This document shows, in pieces, positions 9,960-29,658 of a DNA stretch of 64,000 nucleotides. Positions within the stretch are counted from its first letter, which is position 1; each line of letters starts with the position of its first letter. Below the pieces are notes generated by a model. The model was not told the DNA's origin, did not search any database, and saw only the letters and a list, made by a program, of their open reading frames with translations. The position numbers were made by a program, and so were the translations under genes. The stretch comes from Dysidea avara (Eukaryota > Porifera > Demospongiae > Dictyoceratida > Dysideidae), in contig NC_089281.1 of assembly GCF_963678975.1 (NCBI RefSeq), positions 1,924,437 through 1,988,436 of the forward strand, in the 5' to 3' direction.

Positions 9960-11332
9960 ACCTGTGATTATCGTGTTAGTATCGTAATTACTTTGTGTGA
10001 GAGAGAGCTGCATAATTAGTGATGTATCTCTCTCCACATGCGAACTCATCCAATTCTAACATAGAGTTGCCCTGAGGTCTTGGTAGGTCACTTCTCTTCC
10101 TTCTGTAATCATCTAACAGCATGCTCAATCCTCCACTCTAGCTTTGTATTATCCTACTAGTTGAGATGTTCTTGTAGACATTTATACAACAACCCAGTTT
10201 CCACTGTGGTGCTTGTAACATAGTGAATTGCGTGCCTATGTCGGTGCATGCTTCTTTAAGAATACACGTCAACTTCATCGAGGGAGAGTACAGTACATGT
10301 AACAGCATGCTGACTTCAGATACAGCATCAACATTGTTAATTGATTGCTGTAAACCAAATTCACTGGTGAACTATCTTTGTAGTATTGGTTATCCATGGA
10401 AATATAGCTGATCAAATTATTGTACAGAATTATCTTGAACGAACATTTCCTGACTGATTGTACTTGTGTTTTGTTCAGCTACACCATATCTCACCTATCA
10501 TCAAGTCTTTCTACAGAACATATAAATATCATGCACTCACGCTGAACCAGGTCACTGCTTGTACAAAATCATATCTTCATTTGTGTGCATGACAACCTAC
10601 CTGCTTAGCAACCTCAGAGGAAGATGAGACAGGATTGTTCAGACAGGGTTCACTGTACTGTAATTCTACAATCAGTTGTTTAATCTCTGAAAGTGTTTTG
10701 ATATTGAAAATTAACGCAGTTGAAAGTCACACATGCCAGGAATGGTTGAGCTGTACTGCTGTTTACTGCAATCAAAGCTGTTACTGTAAACTGGACAGAG
10801 TATCATAACCGGTTACTAAGTAGATCAAAACTGTTGGTTATTCAGTTAACTGAATGGATTGAAATTTTCTGCAGCTGAATTTAGCATACTATGTGCACCT
10901 AAGGGTGGTTCATCAGATTGTCGTCTATAGAATGGCCAAAGTAATAGATGGCAAGTGATTATATTTATAGCTGAATCCTAATACAAATGTGACATGATTG
11001 TTGAAGAGTACTGAAGCCATGCATTTTTGAGTGAAAATTTTTTTGCTAAAAACTGGATACTTGAATAGCTGGTCAGTTAATCAGTTCACCTTGTGTGTAC
11101 AATCCTACTCTTCACTTATCCTCACTGTAGGTAGATCTGCAGCTGCAGTCAAAGTCACAGGTCAAGGCTGCTAAATTTTCAGTAAATGAGCAGTGAAGGA
11201 CAATAATACTTATCTGATGTCATCTGTTTCTTTTTTTTTCAGTATGTTGATAATAAAAAGTTGCATGGGCTGACATCTAAGAATATGTGGTTCTTTAAAA
11301 GATGACGATTTATCCCAGAAAAAAATCATACC
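9960..11332. other. Tandem-unit spacer, no gene
   Basis: Homologous blocks recur at 11820-12120 plus 12655-13050 and at 14390-15060, confirming the duplicated unit. Short open frames here, such as 10223-10411, are not supported by homologous frames in the other copies. Confidence 0.55.
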
Positions 11333-11405
11333 TGGTCTGTGCGAGGCTTGAACTCACGACCTTGGCGTTATCAGCACCATGCTCTACCAACTGAGCTAAC
11401 AGACC
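11333..11405 (-). tRNA. tRNA-Ile(GAT) copy 5
   Basis: Complete cloverleaf with anticodon GAT. Position 26 is A and the T stem carries one T-G wobble. A pol III terminator A-run lies at about 11319-11325 on the plus strand. Confidence 0.92.
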
Positions 11406-11563
11406 TGGTTGATAAACAATAGGCAGAGTTTACAATATGTATGAGTTGTAGAAGACAATGTGTTTCTATGTGGTCTTGTACAATGTGTCTATAGTAAAAT
11501 GTGAAGTGAAGAAGGAAAGAAATCATAGAGAAAATAGAAGCAAGAAAAGAAAAAAAAACTGCA

Positions 11564-11645
11564 TACAGTGAGCAGGGTTTGAACCTGTGCAGGGAGACCC
11601 CATTGGATTTCAAGTCCAATGCCTTAACCACTCGGCCATCACTGC
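11564..11645 (-). tRNA. tRNA-Ser(TGA) copy F, lightly degenerate
   Basis: 82 bases with anticodon TGA and intact D and anticodon stems. One A-C mismatch in the T stem and a G-T pair at the acceptor end make it a doubtful gene. A strong A-run precedes it on the plus strand at 11550-11558. Confidence 0.8.
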
Positions 11646-12133
11646 ACCTGTCAATTTTGTGTTAGTGTACATCATTTGATGTAGCTGTACTGTCTTAGAC
11701 TACTTGACTGCTTTGTTAAAGGAAAACACAATATGCAATGAAACAGGATTAATTTGTACAAAAAGAGCTGCACAATTTGTTACATATCTCTGCTTCAACC
11801 TCTCCACTCAAAGGTACATGCGAACTCGACCAATTCTAGTATAGAGTGGCCCTGAGGTCTTGGTAGGTCACTTCTCTTCCTTCTGTAATCATCTAACAGC
11901 ATGCTCAATCCTCCACTCTAGCTTTGTATTACCCTACCAATTAGGTAGACATGCACAGTTGCGACTGGCATTTGTAACAAAGCACAATATATATTATGCC
12001 CTGCTTATGTCTGGTGCACAAGTCAATAAGGATACACATCATCTTCATCGTTGGAGAGTATTTTTTAGACAAAGGATAACACGCTGACTACGGATACAAC
12101 ATCAAGGTGACACGTACATTTTAAATTGATTGC

Positions 12134-12654
12134 CGCAGGGGTGTCAGAGTAAAAGCGAAAGTGGTAAGGCTCATTTTGGGGGGCATGCCCCCCAGGAAAA
12201 ATGTTGAACTACACACTTTGAGATAATTATGCAGTTTTGGACTGGCATACTGTGTGAATGGTGCTAGCTATGTAGTTAGCTAGCTACCTGGCAAGTGTTC
12301 AAAGATAAAACTGGTCAGTGATCAAAAAGTAACTGTTTAACACTTAAAGCTTACCATTTGAGATTATTAATTAGAGATAAACTGTAATAAATATTTCCAA
12401 AGTTGACACAAAGCCAAATATAAACATAATGGTAATTATTTTTAGAGGCACTTAATATGTACGAACTCGACATGAAGCTGTTCTGAGTGAAGAACAGGTT
12501 AGATAAGTGTTGTTTCTATCAATTGTTGCCATTACCTAATATGCTAAGTATTGCATGTTCACTACTTTTGTTTCATATTTGCAATTTTTTTTTATTCCAG
12601 CCAAAAAGTGGTGAGGCTCTGGCCTCACTGGTCGCACCTACTCTGATGCCCTTG
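12134..12654. mobile_element. MITE, TIR (A)AGGGGTGTCAGAG, in the tRNA-unit spacer
   Basis: Left end AGGGGTGTCAGAGTAAAAGC matches the complement of the right end (AAGGGCATCAGAGTAGGTGC). GATTGC lies on each side (12128-12133, 12655-12660). The related empty sequence near 10340-10360 shows TTGATTGCTGTAAACC without an insert. Confidence 0.75.
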
Positions 12655-13055
12655 GATTGCTATAAACCAAACTCACTGATGAACTATTTTCATAGTATCA
12701 ATTGGTTGTCCACAAAAATAAAACACATCAAATTTATTGTACATTATCTGAAATGAACATTTCCTGATTGATGGTACTTCTGTTTTGTTTGGGTACTCTA
12801 ACGCCATATCTCACCTATCATTGAGATTGTCTATACATATGTAGTGGCCAAAGTAATAGACGCCAAAGTGATTGTACTTATGCTGCTTCCTATATACTAC
12901 AAGTGTACCATCATTGTTGAAGAATACTGAAGCCTGTTAGAGATGAGTTATGGATGTGAATAAAAACTTGATACTTGGACTTATAAAAAATAACTGGTCA
13001 GTTGATCAATTTACCCATCACATTTCTGTCTACAATCTCATCTGTTTTTAAACTA

Positions 13056-13836
13056 CCGTAGATTCCCTAAAATTTCGGCATCTCTAAATATTTGGCACTC
13101 CCTGTGCTTTGAACGCAATGTGCTCTAAATTTCGGCAAGCGCAGGAAAGTTTCTAATTATAAGTGCGCTAATTTTTCGGCACTTGGAGCACTAGTTGACG
13201 AAGGTCTCTTGAGGATTCCCAATGACCTCACACAATTGATGCTGGATGAAACACCAAGTGTGAAATTGTTCAGGGAACGTACCCAACGATATCATCATGT
13301 GACATCACGACTACCGCAAAACGATCTTCGTTTCTGTTCACAGGATAAAATCTCTCCTTGCCCCACATCTCCTTATAACACGATACATCCTCAGATAACG
13401 CTTTGTTAGCCATGGAACACTTTATGCAGCATCTGGTAGCAAGATTTATCACGAGATAGTTCAATAATACTATTGATTGTGGTTTCTATTTTTTATTAGC
13501 TACTTGTTGAAATCCTTAATATTACGTCTGGGTGATTGTATTCAAAAGTGATGTAGTAATGGCATTGACCATCCCTCCTGAATAATGTAGGCAATCATAG
13601 TATATAGCGCTGCGTCCAAGTGAGTGTTGTAGCAGTATTGTCATCAGCTCCGTTCCTGTTAGTCCCTGTAGAAAGAAATCCAGAAAGTAAGCAGTAAATG
13701 GATCGTGCAGACCGTATTAGGGATAGATCTCTAAAAATTTGACAATAGCACCGGGCTGGTACATTTTTTTCCTAATTGTTCGGCCAGATACGATCTGAAT
13801 TACTTTATTTCTGTCAAATTTTTAGGGAATCTACGG
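13056..13836. mobile_element. CCGTA-type MITE with TA duplication (781 bp)
   Basis: Ends CCGTAGATTCCCTAAAATTT and its complement, flanked by TA on both sides. It belongs with three shorter elements at 17796, 25878 and 61686 that share the CCGTA terminus and TA target. TA targets are typical of Tc1/mariner elements. The open frames inside are not supported. Confidence 0.8.
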
Positions 13837-13933
13837 TATGTTGATAATTAAAAGTTGCATAAGAGTGGCTGACATCTAAGAATAGTTCTTTAAAAGATGA
13901 CAATTTAACCCAGAAGAAGAAGGGAAAAAAGGC

Positions 13934-14006
13934 TGATCTATGTGAGGCTTGAACTCACGACCTTGGAGTTATCAGCACCACACTCTACCAACTGAGCTAA
14001 CAGACC
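13934..14006 (-). tRNA. tRNA-Ile(GAT) copy 6, weakened stems
   Basis: 73 bases with anticodon GAT. The acceptor has two G-T pairs and the anticodon stem a T-T mismatch at 30-40. Possibly on its way to pseudogene status. Confidence 0.8.
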
Positions 14007-14167
14007 TTGTTGATAAACAATGGGAAGAGTTTACAATATGTAAGAGTTGAAGATAATATGTTTCTGTGTGTTCTTGTACAATGTGTCCATAGGAAATAAA
14101 ATGTGAGGTGAAGAAGGAAAGAGATCATGAGAAATTAGAAGCAAAAAGAAAGAAGAAAAAAACTGCA

Positions 14168-14249
14168 CGCAGTGAGCAGGGTTTGAACCTGCGCGGGGAA
14201 ACCCCATTGGATTTCAAGTCCAACGCCTTAACCACTCGGCCATCACTGC
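14168..14249 (-). tRNA. tRNA-Ser(TGA) copy G, intact
   Basis: 82-base cloverleaf with all stems paired. The variable arm is GGGG/CCCC around TTT. Anticodon TGA, discriminator G. A plus-strand A-run at about 14156-14162 gives the terminator. Confidence 0.95.
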
Positions 14250-15073
14250 ACCTGTCAATTTTGTGTTAATATACACCATTTGATGTGGCTCTGCTGTCTA
14301 GTGACTCTAACTGGATTGGTCTATTAAGGAAGAAGTGTCCTATGACAATGACAATGTATCTCTGCCACCTCTCCACTGATACATGTGAGTATAAAGTGGC
14401 CCCGTAGGTCTTGGTAGGCCACTTTTCTCTTCCTTCTAACAGTGTGTTCAATCCTCCACTCCAGCTTTGTATTATACTACCAATTAAGATGTTCTTGTAG
14501 ACATGCACACAACAACCCAGTTTCGAATGTGGTATTTGTATCAAAGCGCAATAATGCCTGCTTATGTATGGTGCACAAGCCTGTAAGGATACACATCATC
14601 TTATCTTCACTGTTGGAGAGTATTTTTTAGCCAAAGGACAACATCTGATTTCAGATACAGCATCAAAGTGACACTTTGATTTCTGTAAACCTAATTCGCT
14701 GATGAACTATTTTCGTAGTATCGATTGGTTGTTCACAAAAATAAAACACATCAAATTTATTGTAAATAAACATTTCCTGATTGATGGTACTGTTGGTTAT
14801 CCGGTTAACTGAATGAAATGAAATTTCTGTAATTATAGAACCTACTTAAGTGTAGTTCATCAGATTGTCTACGTATATAGTGGCCAAAGTAATAGACACC
14901 AAGTGATTTTATTTATAGCTGAATCCTATTACAAGTGTACCATCATTGTTGAAGAGTACTGAAGCCATGCTTTTTTGATTGAAAGTATGTTGATAATTAC
15001 GAGTTGCATGAGCTAAGAGTGGTTGACGTTCTTTAAAAGTCGAAGATTTAACTCAGAAGAAAAAAAATACAAG

Positions 15074-15146
15074 TGGTCTGTGTGAGGCTTGAACTCACGG
15101 CCTTGGCGTTATCAGCACCACACTCTACCAACTGAGCTAACAGACC
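15074..15146 (-). tRNA. tRNA-Ile(GAT) copy 7, intact
   Basis: Complete cloverleaf with anticodon GAT; one variable-loop change only. It is the last copy of the array: no Ser gene follows, and unit homology breaks near 15200. Confidence 0.93.
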
Positions 15147-15263
15147 TTCTTGACAAACAGTAGGAAGAGTTTACAATATATAGGAGTTGATATGTTTCTG
15201 TCATTTCTGGTGTCCATGACACAATACTTCTTGAATGTTAGAAACAGTATTGGTTTATTACAG

Positions 15264-18200
15264 CACACAAAGAGTTTTGGTGATACACCTGACATTTTTA
15301 GTGATTGTCATGAAATCAAACAAGTTTTGAAAGACAAATGCAACACTGTAATATTTCATAAGCCAACCATTAGAGTAATGTACTAACCCATCTATTCCAT
15401 CTATATATACTTGCATTGAGGCTCACATGAATACTATGCAGTTACAGTGATAATTTAAGTAGACATTAAGGAACGACTGGTTTACTCTTTTAATACCATA
15501 CTTGTTTCGCTGCCCATACAAAAGTCTCAATAGTAGCAGTGAAATTTATCCCGTATTTCACTGGTAGCAATGAAAAAGTTGTAATTACAATTTCATTGGT
15601 TAGAATTTATGTTAACAATGTAGCGCCAATTAGTGTTGACGCGTGTTTAGTACATAGTGACAAGTTGCGTACATAGCAATGCTAATGCACGGCATGCCGT
15701 ATGCAGGAGTATGGTATTAACTGGGAATAGCATGGGTATAGCAGTGAAATTTGGGATAAATACCACGAGTGTTGTATTGGAAATTTAAATTTGGGATAAA
15801 TACCACGAGTGTTGTATTGGAAATTTACCATTTCCAATACAACACTCGTGGTATTTATCCCAAATTTCACTGCTACCCGTGCTATTACTAGTACATATTG
15901 TACTGTTGACAAGTGCAACTTATTTTTATTTTATAATTTTCCTTCCTTGCATATGTATATGTATGTATATTGTTGTACCTGCAACTGTATGTCTTCATGT
16001 AGCTCTTTTGCTCAGAGGAATAAATTACATGTTGTCTGTGGAAAAAAGCAGCCAATCAGTGGAGTGAGGACAAGATCTGGTGACCTACTTACCCTGGAGC
16101 TGGTAGTGGCTAGTTCTGTGGTTCCCATGCCAACACTTGCCAGAGGGAAGAAAATACCAGCTGACCGGCTGTGTAAAATGCTCCATGTATCCTCATTGTA
16201 TACTCTTGTGTGTACATATTGGTGTATCTATTGTGTGTGTTTGTGTAGTGTAGTGTTTAAATTTGTTATAGTGTACCTGGTGTTAACTGGGTCTGTGGAA
16301 GTAAATGCCAAAAGGCTATGTCTTTCATAAGGGATATCCTCTAGCGGGTTACTAGTTCTGAGATTTGCCTGTGCTGACTCACAGCACCTAAGTAACCTAC
16401 AGGTGTCCCAGTACTGGTTCACTTTTGTTTTTATTTTGATTGTGTGTCCTTAACTGTGTTTAGCTGACTATCTATGGTCCTGGAGGTGTACCATTGTTTC
16501 CCTCCTGTTCAGAGAGGGGTGTGATACTATCACAGATTGCTAACTGGGAAGACTATGGCATCACCATATCTAGTCCTTGTCTCACTACAGGAAGTGTTGA
16601 GGAAGTGTTTGATAAAACAATAATGCCTAGCTTCAGCTGTGAGCTTGCCAGTACTAATGACACATCACGGTCATCTGTGGAAAGGAATTCTGTCCTTTAT
16701 GTGTTCTTATTCATTGATGCTGTTGTAGAATCTACCAATGTTATTCCCACTCATCCAACTAGCAATCAATTGTGTATGTATACTATTACAGCTTACAGTG
16801 AATATAGTGCAGCATGTAGTGTGATTCTATTGTGGTGGAAAGCTTTTAATAACAATTTGCTTATGACATGAAATTCTACAGGAAATATTAGTTGCATGAT
16901 TAGCTATACGAAGAGTTAATAATATTGTACTATATGTAATGTTATTTACCATTGAAATATGAAATCCATGGAAAAACATTTGCAGGTGTTTTTTGGTTGG
17001 AACTATGATTGTTTTGCATTGATGTGTATTTTAACAAGGAAGGAATCAACACAATGTATTTCCCTTGAATGTCTTCTGTTGCAGGGAGTCTTTTTCATTT
17101 TGAGGAATTTTTGTGTGTGTGCACTTGTTATATATTTGCTGCAGGGTTGCTACAGACAGTGAAGGACAATCTTGACGACATACAATTATGTCATCAGAAA
17201 CAATTCCATTCTGCGCACCATTCATCACTCAACAAACTACTTTGTAACTATAATAGTTTCAGTAAGGTACAGTACTTCATAATTTCACCATATTACTTAT
17301 GTAAGCTCCGTATAAAGTTAAAATTAGTGATAGCTGAAATGCACTCCCTGTTAGACTGGTTTGAGTGACAGTCCATGTGCATGTGTGTGTTCCACAGATC
17401 AATTCAGTACTGGAGGAGGCCATCCCATCAATAGCTGAAGCTGTTACTAGTATTATCAGTCATAGCAACACAGAATCCTTCAAGCAATCTTGTCACAACA
17501 TAATGGAGGTATACCACGGAGGTGTGACAGTAGCTGTGAGGCTATATTATTTAAACTAGGTGGAGTCTTGTTCAGAAGTGCCAGAGTGGTTGTTTCAACG
17601 GTTGTGGAGGATTGCCGGACACAAGTTGGGAGCAAAACATCACGATGGCCATCTAACACGAGCAGCTGATGTAAGACTTTATTGAGAGTATGCTGTAGTC
17701 CACTAATTTTTGAATCTTTCACGATGAAAATTTTGAACAAGGTTTATTTTATGTGACTTCTCTATTAAAGTATCAAGTAATGGTACTATTTTTTACTGTA
17801 TAGAGGGAAGCTTTGGTGAGGGAAAATTTTGGTGAATGTGGCAATTTGCCAAAGTTTAACCCGCCAATTACTCGTTGCATCTCAGATTAGCATCTTTATA
17901 GCTAAACATTGATTTTGCCCTAGTTTATTTTACCAAATGCAATTTAGCGTGCTATTTGCTACTAAAGTTTACCCCTACCAAAGTTTCCCTCTATACGGTA
18001 GTTGAAAACCAATAGCTACGGTATTTAAAGCAACAAATCACATGTTTGGGTAGTGATGCCATACTGTAAGTTATAGCTGTGTAAAAAACTGTATAATTAT
18101 TTGTGCATAATACCACATACAAATTATTTAATATGAAAAAAGAACAAATTATATAATGTAGTAGCTATCTGTATAATTCCTTACCTCCATGTTCTATTAA

Positions 18201-20126
18201 GTTGTATTATATGTCTAAAGTGTATCTATACAGGTTTCATTCTCAAGTATCATGTGTTAGTGAGAATTGTAATTGCCTCATAAAATAACAACAAGAGTTA
18301 ATAATAAGAGAGGATTAACTCTTGATAACAACCTATAGACTGTCTGAGTATAGTTTTAGTTGATTTAATGAAGTTATATTCCCTAACTCAGGAACCTGAT
18401 ACTCCAGACATTTCTACTGTCCACACTTCATCACACGCTACACCTTCTTCACCTGATGATGACAATACTTTAGTAGCTGAGGAACCATCAGTGAGGTCCC
18501 ACACTAGAAGGTCATATCATCCCATCAGCTTCTCTTCTCATCGCTACTTGTCATCAACTGATAACAGTAAGTGATAGTCTGTAGTGCCACCATATAACAG
18601 GAAATTAATTTAAGAAAAAAATAATGCATTTTCGAAAGTGGGTAGTTTTGAATTTAAAATCTCAAAGCACAGACTGCACTATGGAAATATTTCACAGAAT
18701 TGATTTAAAAGCCTTTAACCAGGAGTTCATACTCATAGTCCAACTAACGGGACCTTATGTAAGGATAAACATTTATCTCAACTCATTTCTCCCATGGTAT
18801 ATTTCAGATTGAAACATCTTCAAATCAGTAATCAATGTATTTGATTTTGTTTTTGTAATCTAGCTAGTGTGATACCCTTTTTAGCAAGGACGGCTCTAGG
18901 ATTTTTTTTGTGACTGGTTTCTGATCAAGAGGGTGAATTAACATCACTGATGAATTACATACAACTCATACCTACTTAGCTTGCTACACTGCTGCTCAGA
19001 ACACTGTGACTACTTCATTAGAGTGATCGACTGCTTTATTAGAGTGATCGACTGCTTTGTTAGTGTGATTGACTGCTCTAATAGAGTATCTTGATCTGAA
19101 CGTAACTGGTTTCCAGAAATCTCAGAAACCCCCCTAGAGCCGCCCCTGTTTAGGGCTTTACTAATAAATTTTACATGTACATAAACCAGACAAGCTAGCA
19201 GTAAATACAACCGGTAACTGTTACAGATTCATAGATCCCTTAGGATTTTTGTAATTGAGTACTTGTACTGTAGTTGCACATCTATCTTTGAATATTTCCT
19301 AGAGGTTGCTACTTATTGATCAAGTGTTGTGTGTGAACTGTACACAGGTCAAAATGTTAGTCAAGATCAAAATGTTAGTCAAGGTCAAAATGATAGTTTT
19401 GCTGAACTCAGTGAAGACTTTGATCTCGGCTGGTCAGACAGTGAAGATGATAGTGCAACAGATGACAATCTGTGGGGTAGCAGTGACAAGGATGATGACA
19501 CACTACTGTGGGATCAAGATAGGCACACCACTAATATTCATACCATACCAATAGCTCACAACACATCTACTGACCGTACAACATCAATTACTGGAAATAG
19601 CATTAGTAGTAGTTACTGTTCTGGTGAAGTATTGGGACAAAATTTGATTCCAACTGATGAGATTCTAGCTGGTGATGAACTAAGCAATGAAACATTAGTC
19701 AGTCAAATAACAACACTCAACTCATCATCAGAAACTGATGTTGGAAGTGATGAAGATGTCAACATGGACTCCTTAGTTACCATTACTCGTGTACCACCTA
19801 CTGTACCACTCAGTACTATACTGTCAGATTATTCATCCCAAAGTGTGGTGAGTCATGAAGTGCCTGATGATTGCTTGCACGACATAACGTTGTTGTCAAG
19901 AGATATCGATGCTGAACAGGATAGTGGCAACACTTGTTTTGATGAGTTAGGGGATTTCCCATCGTCACCATCAACAACAGATGAAGTAATGTTATCATCA
20001 TTTGAAGGGACTACCCCATTACGTCACACTGCTAGCTCTCACAACACTATTGAGCAATGTAATGTGGGAGAGGTACAGGGTGATTGTGTTGAGGATTTTG
20101 TTGATGAAGATTTTGACTGGAATTAA
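15264..20126 (+). CDS. Unrecognised multi-exon gene with acidic Ser/Thr-rich C-terminus
   Basis: Proposed exons: 15264-15374 (weakest), 16016-16186, 16464-16773, 17145-17266, 17398-17508, 17560-17670, 18392-18566, 19348-20126. All have GT-AG borders and compatible phases, and together give about 629 residues; no start codon was identified, so the 5' end is missing. The N-terminal half has globular character (YGPGGVPLFPSC, VPEWLFQRLWRIAGHKLG). The last two exons, from about residue 313, are rich in Ser, Thr, Asp and Glu and begin with three short QNVSQ-like repeats. The protein ends VDEDFDWN. I see no catalytic motif, signal peptide or membrane segment and do not recognise the family. It ends only 130 bp before the HRD1 start codon on the same strand. 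Introns carry a CCGTA MITE and a GGCTCTAGG-ended element. Confidence 0.65.
15727..15888. repeat. Near-perfect inverted repeat with a duplicated arm
   Basis: The arm AATAGCATGGGTATAGCAGT... (15727-15786) is followed by a partial direct copy (15786-15827) and then by its reverse complement (15830-15888). It lies between exons of the unrecognised gene. It is probably a foldback element; no duplication of flanks seen. Confidence 0.75.
17796..17998. mobile_element. CCGTA-type MITE (203 bp), TA duplication
   Basis: Ends (C)TGTATAGAGGGAAGCTTTGG / CCAAAGTTTCCCTCTATACGG, flanked by TA. Its interior is homologous to 25878-26097. Lies in an intron of the unrecognised gene. Confidence 0.85.
18887..19147. 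mobile_element. MITE with TIR AGGACGGCTCTAGG
   Basis: Terminal AGGACGGCTCTAGG / CCTAGAGCCGCCCCT. It contains four tandem copies of the ATTAGAGTGATCGACTGC-type motif at 19007-19094. Intronic. Confidence 0.65.
19007..19094 (-). repeat. Dispersed CTCTA-N-TAGAG/GCAGTC motif, four tandem copies
   Basis: Four units of about 24 bp of the form GACTGCTTTATTAGAGTGATC. The best unit is GACTGCTCTAATAGAGTATC. The same motif occurs at many other places in the window. Confidence 0.75.
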
Positions 20127-20256
20127 ACCTCCTGTTGCCTTATACATGAACACACCATTTTGTATCTAATTTATTGTACAATTCTCGTAATTGTACTTGA
20201 GTAACTTCATGTATTTTGACTTTATTTCTTGTAATTACTCTTGACGGGAAATAACA
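20127..20256 (+). promoter_or_regulatory. Short intergenic interval, probable HRD1 promoter/5' UTR
   Basis: Only 130 bp separate the upstream stop codon from the HRD1 ATG, so 3' end formation of the first gene and initiation of HRD1 must overlap or the genes are co-transcribed. I see no TATA box and no AATAAA. Confidence 0.4.
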
Positions 20257-28656
<8,400 letters not shown>

Positions 28657-28905
28657 AATTACATGATGTAGTGTAACAGTTGGATGTGTATTTTGTATTG
28701 ATTGTGATTTTCCTGTCAGAGATAAAGTATCTACATGTATGATCATGTGGGTCACTGGGAGGACTACAGTATCCAAACATTATTACTATACCTCATACAT
28801 CACTGTAGCTCAATGACAGAGTCCCTCATTATTATGATAACCAGCTTTGTAGGGTGATGTCTTAAATTGGTGTAATGGCTATGTGGCAGAAGCAGCTCTG
28901 CATGT

Positions 28906-28911
28906 AATAAA
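28906..28911 (+). promoter_or_regulatory. HRD1 polyadenylation signal AATAAA
   Basis: AATAAA about 250 bp after the stop codon, followed by a T-rich stretch (ATTCTTTTTT). Confidence 0.7.
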
Positions 28912-29658
28912 TTCTTTTTTGGAAGAGACTTCATGTGGTTCATCATTGTGGCTTTAAATGTAGATACTGCAACAAGTGCTTTATTAATGGATGAGTAGCT
29001 TGTAACTCAGGGTTGAATACATAGATGTTCATCAGTCAGTATGTATAATTATAAACATTGCCAGCACACACCTGCTTGTCCCAAGATAATGGCAGGTACC
29101 AAGCATGTTGAGCAGCAGTTTCATGGAGGTCACTCTTTGTGATGGACAATTTGTCCACACCTGCAGTAAGAATGGGTATATAGACTTGGCCATTGCATGT
29201 GTCAACTTCTGTTGTACTATCAGGTGGCTTCTGTTGTACTATCAGGTGGCTTCTGTTGGCCTACTGCAGCTGTCTACTGAAATCTATTGCAATTGCACAA
29301 TAGTATGTAGTAATATTATCATGGACTGGTAAGTTGAGGTTTAAAATTCTCCCAGACAAAAATGTTAGCATCAATCTGAAATGCCTACTCACTACTATAC
29401 ATGCAGTTTAGCATTAGCGCATGTAAAAATATTTTAAGCGCATGATATAAGGAGATTGTCACGAGTTTTCTGTAATTAATTATGGCTTCAGTAGGATGAA
29501 CTGTCACGAGCTGTGTTTTCGTCGAGGTTTTCGTCTTTCGTTGACTTTTAATCTACAATCGTCAGCCCTACAACAGAGATATTACCTTAGAAGAATACAC
29601 TATCTATGATACTACTCTCCCTGGCGTCAGTAGCGTGTGGTCGGCGTCATCGAAGACG
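28912..29658. other. Intergenic region, includes sulfatase promoter/5' UTR
   Basis: No gene seen. A 23-bp unit beginning TTCTGTTGTACTATCAGG is duplicated at about 29208-29256. The stretch after 29500 is less AT-rich and probably belongs to the sulfatase 5' UTR. Confidence 0.45.

Larger units (their letters stand above)
1607..15146 (-). repeat. Tandem array of tRNA-Ile/tRNA-Ser segmental duplications
   Basis: Seven tRNA-Ile(GAT) and seven tRNA-Ser(TGA) copies alternate on the minus strand. Ile start-to-start spacings are 958, 924, 6184, 1660, 2601 and 1140 bp. The spacers are also homologous: for example 1900-1960, 3770-3830 and 7730-7795 share the Ser 5' flank, and 10050-10230, 11830-11990 and 14390-14560 share another block. 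The array therefore arose by repeated duplication of a unit of about 1 kb or more. MITEs, foldbacks and a LINE account for much of the extra length in the long spacings. All copies keep one orientation. Confidence 0.85.
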
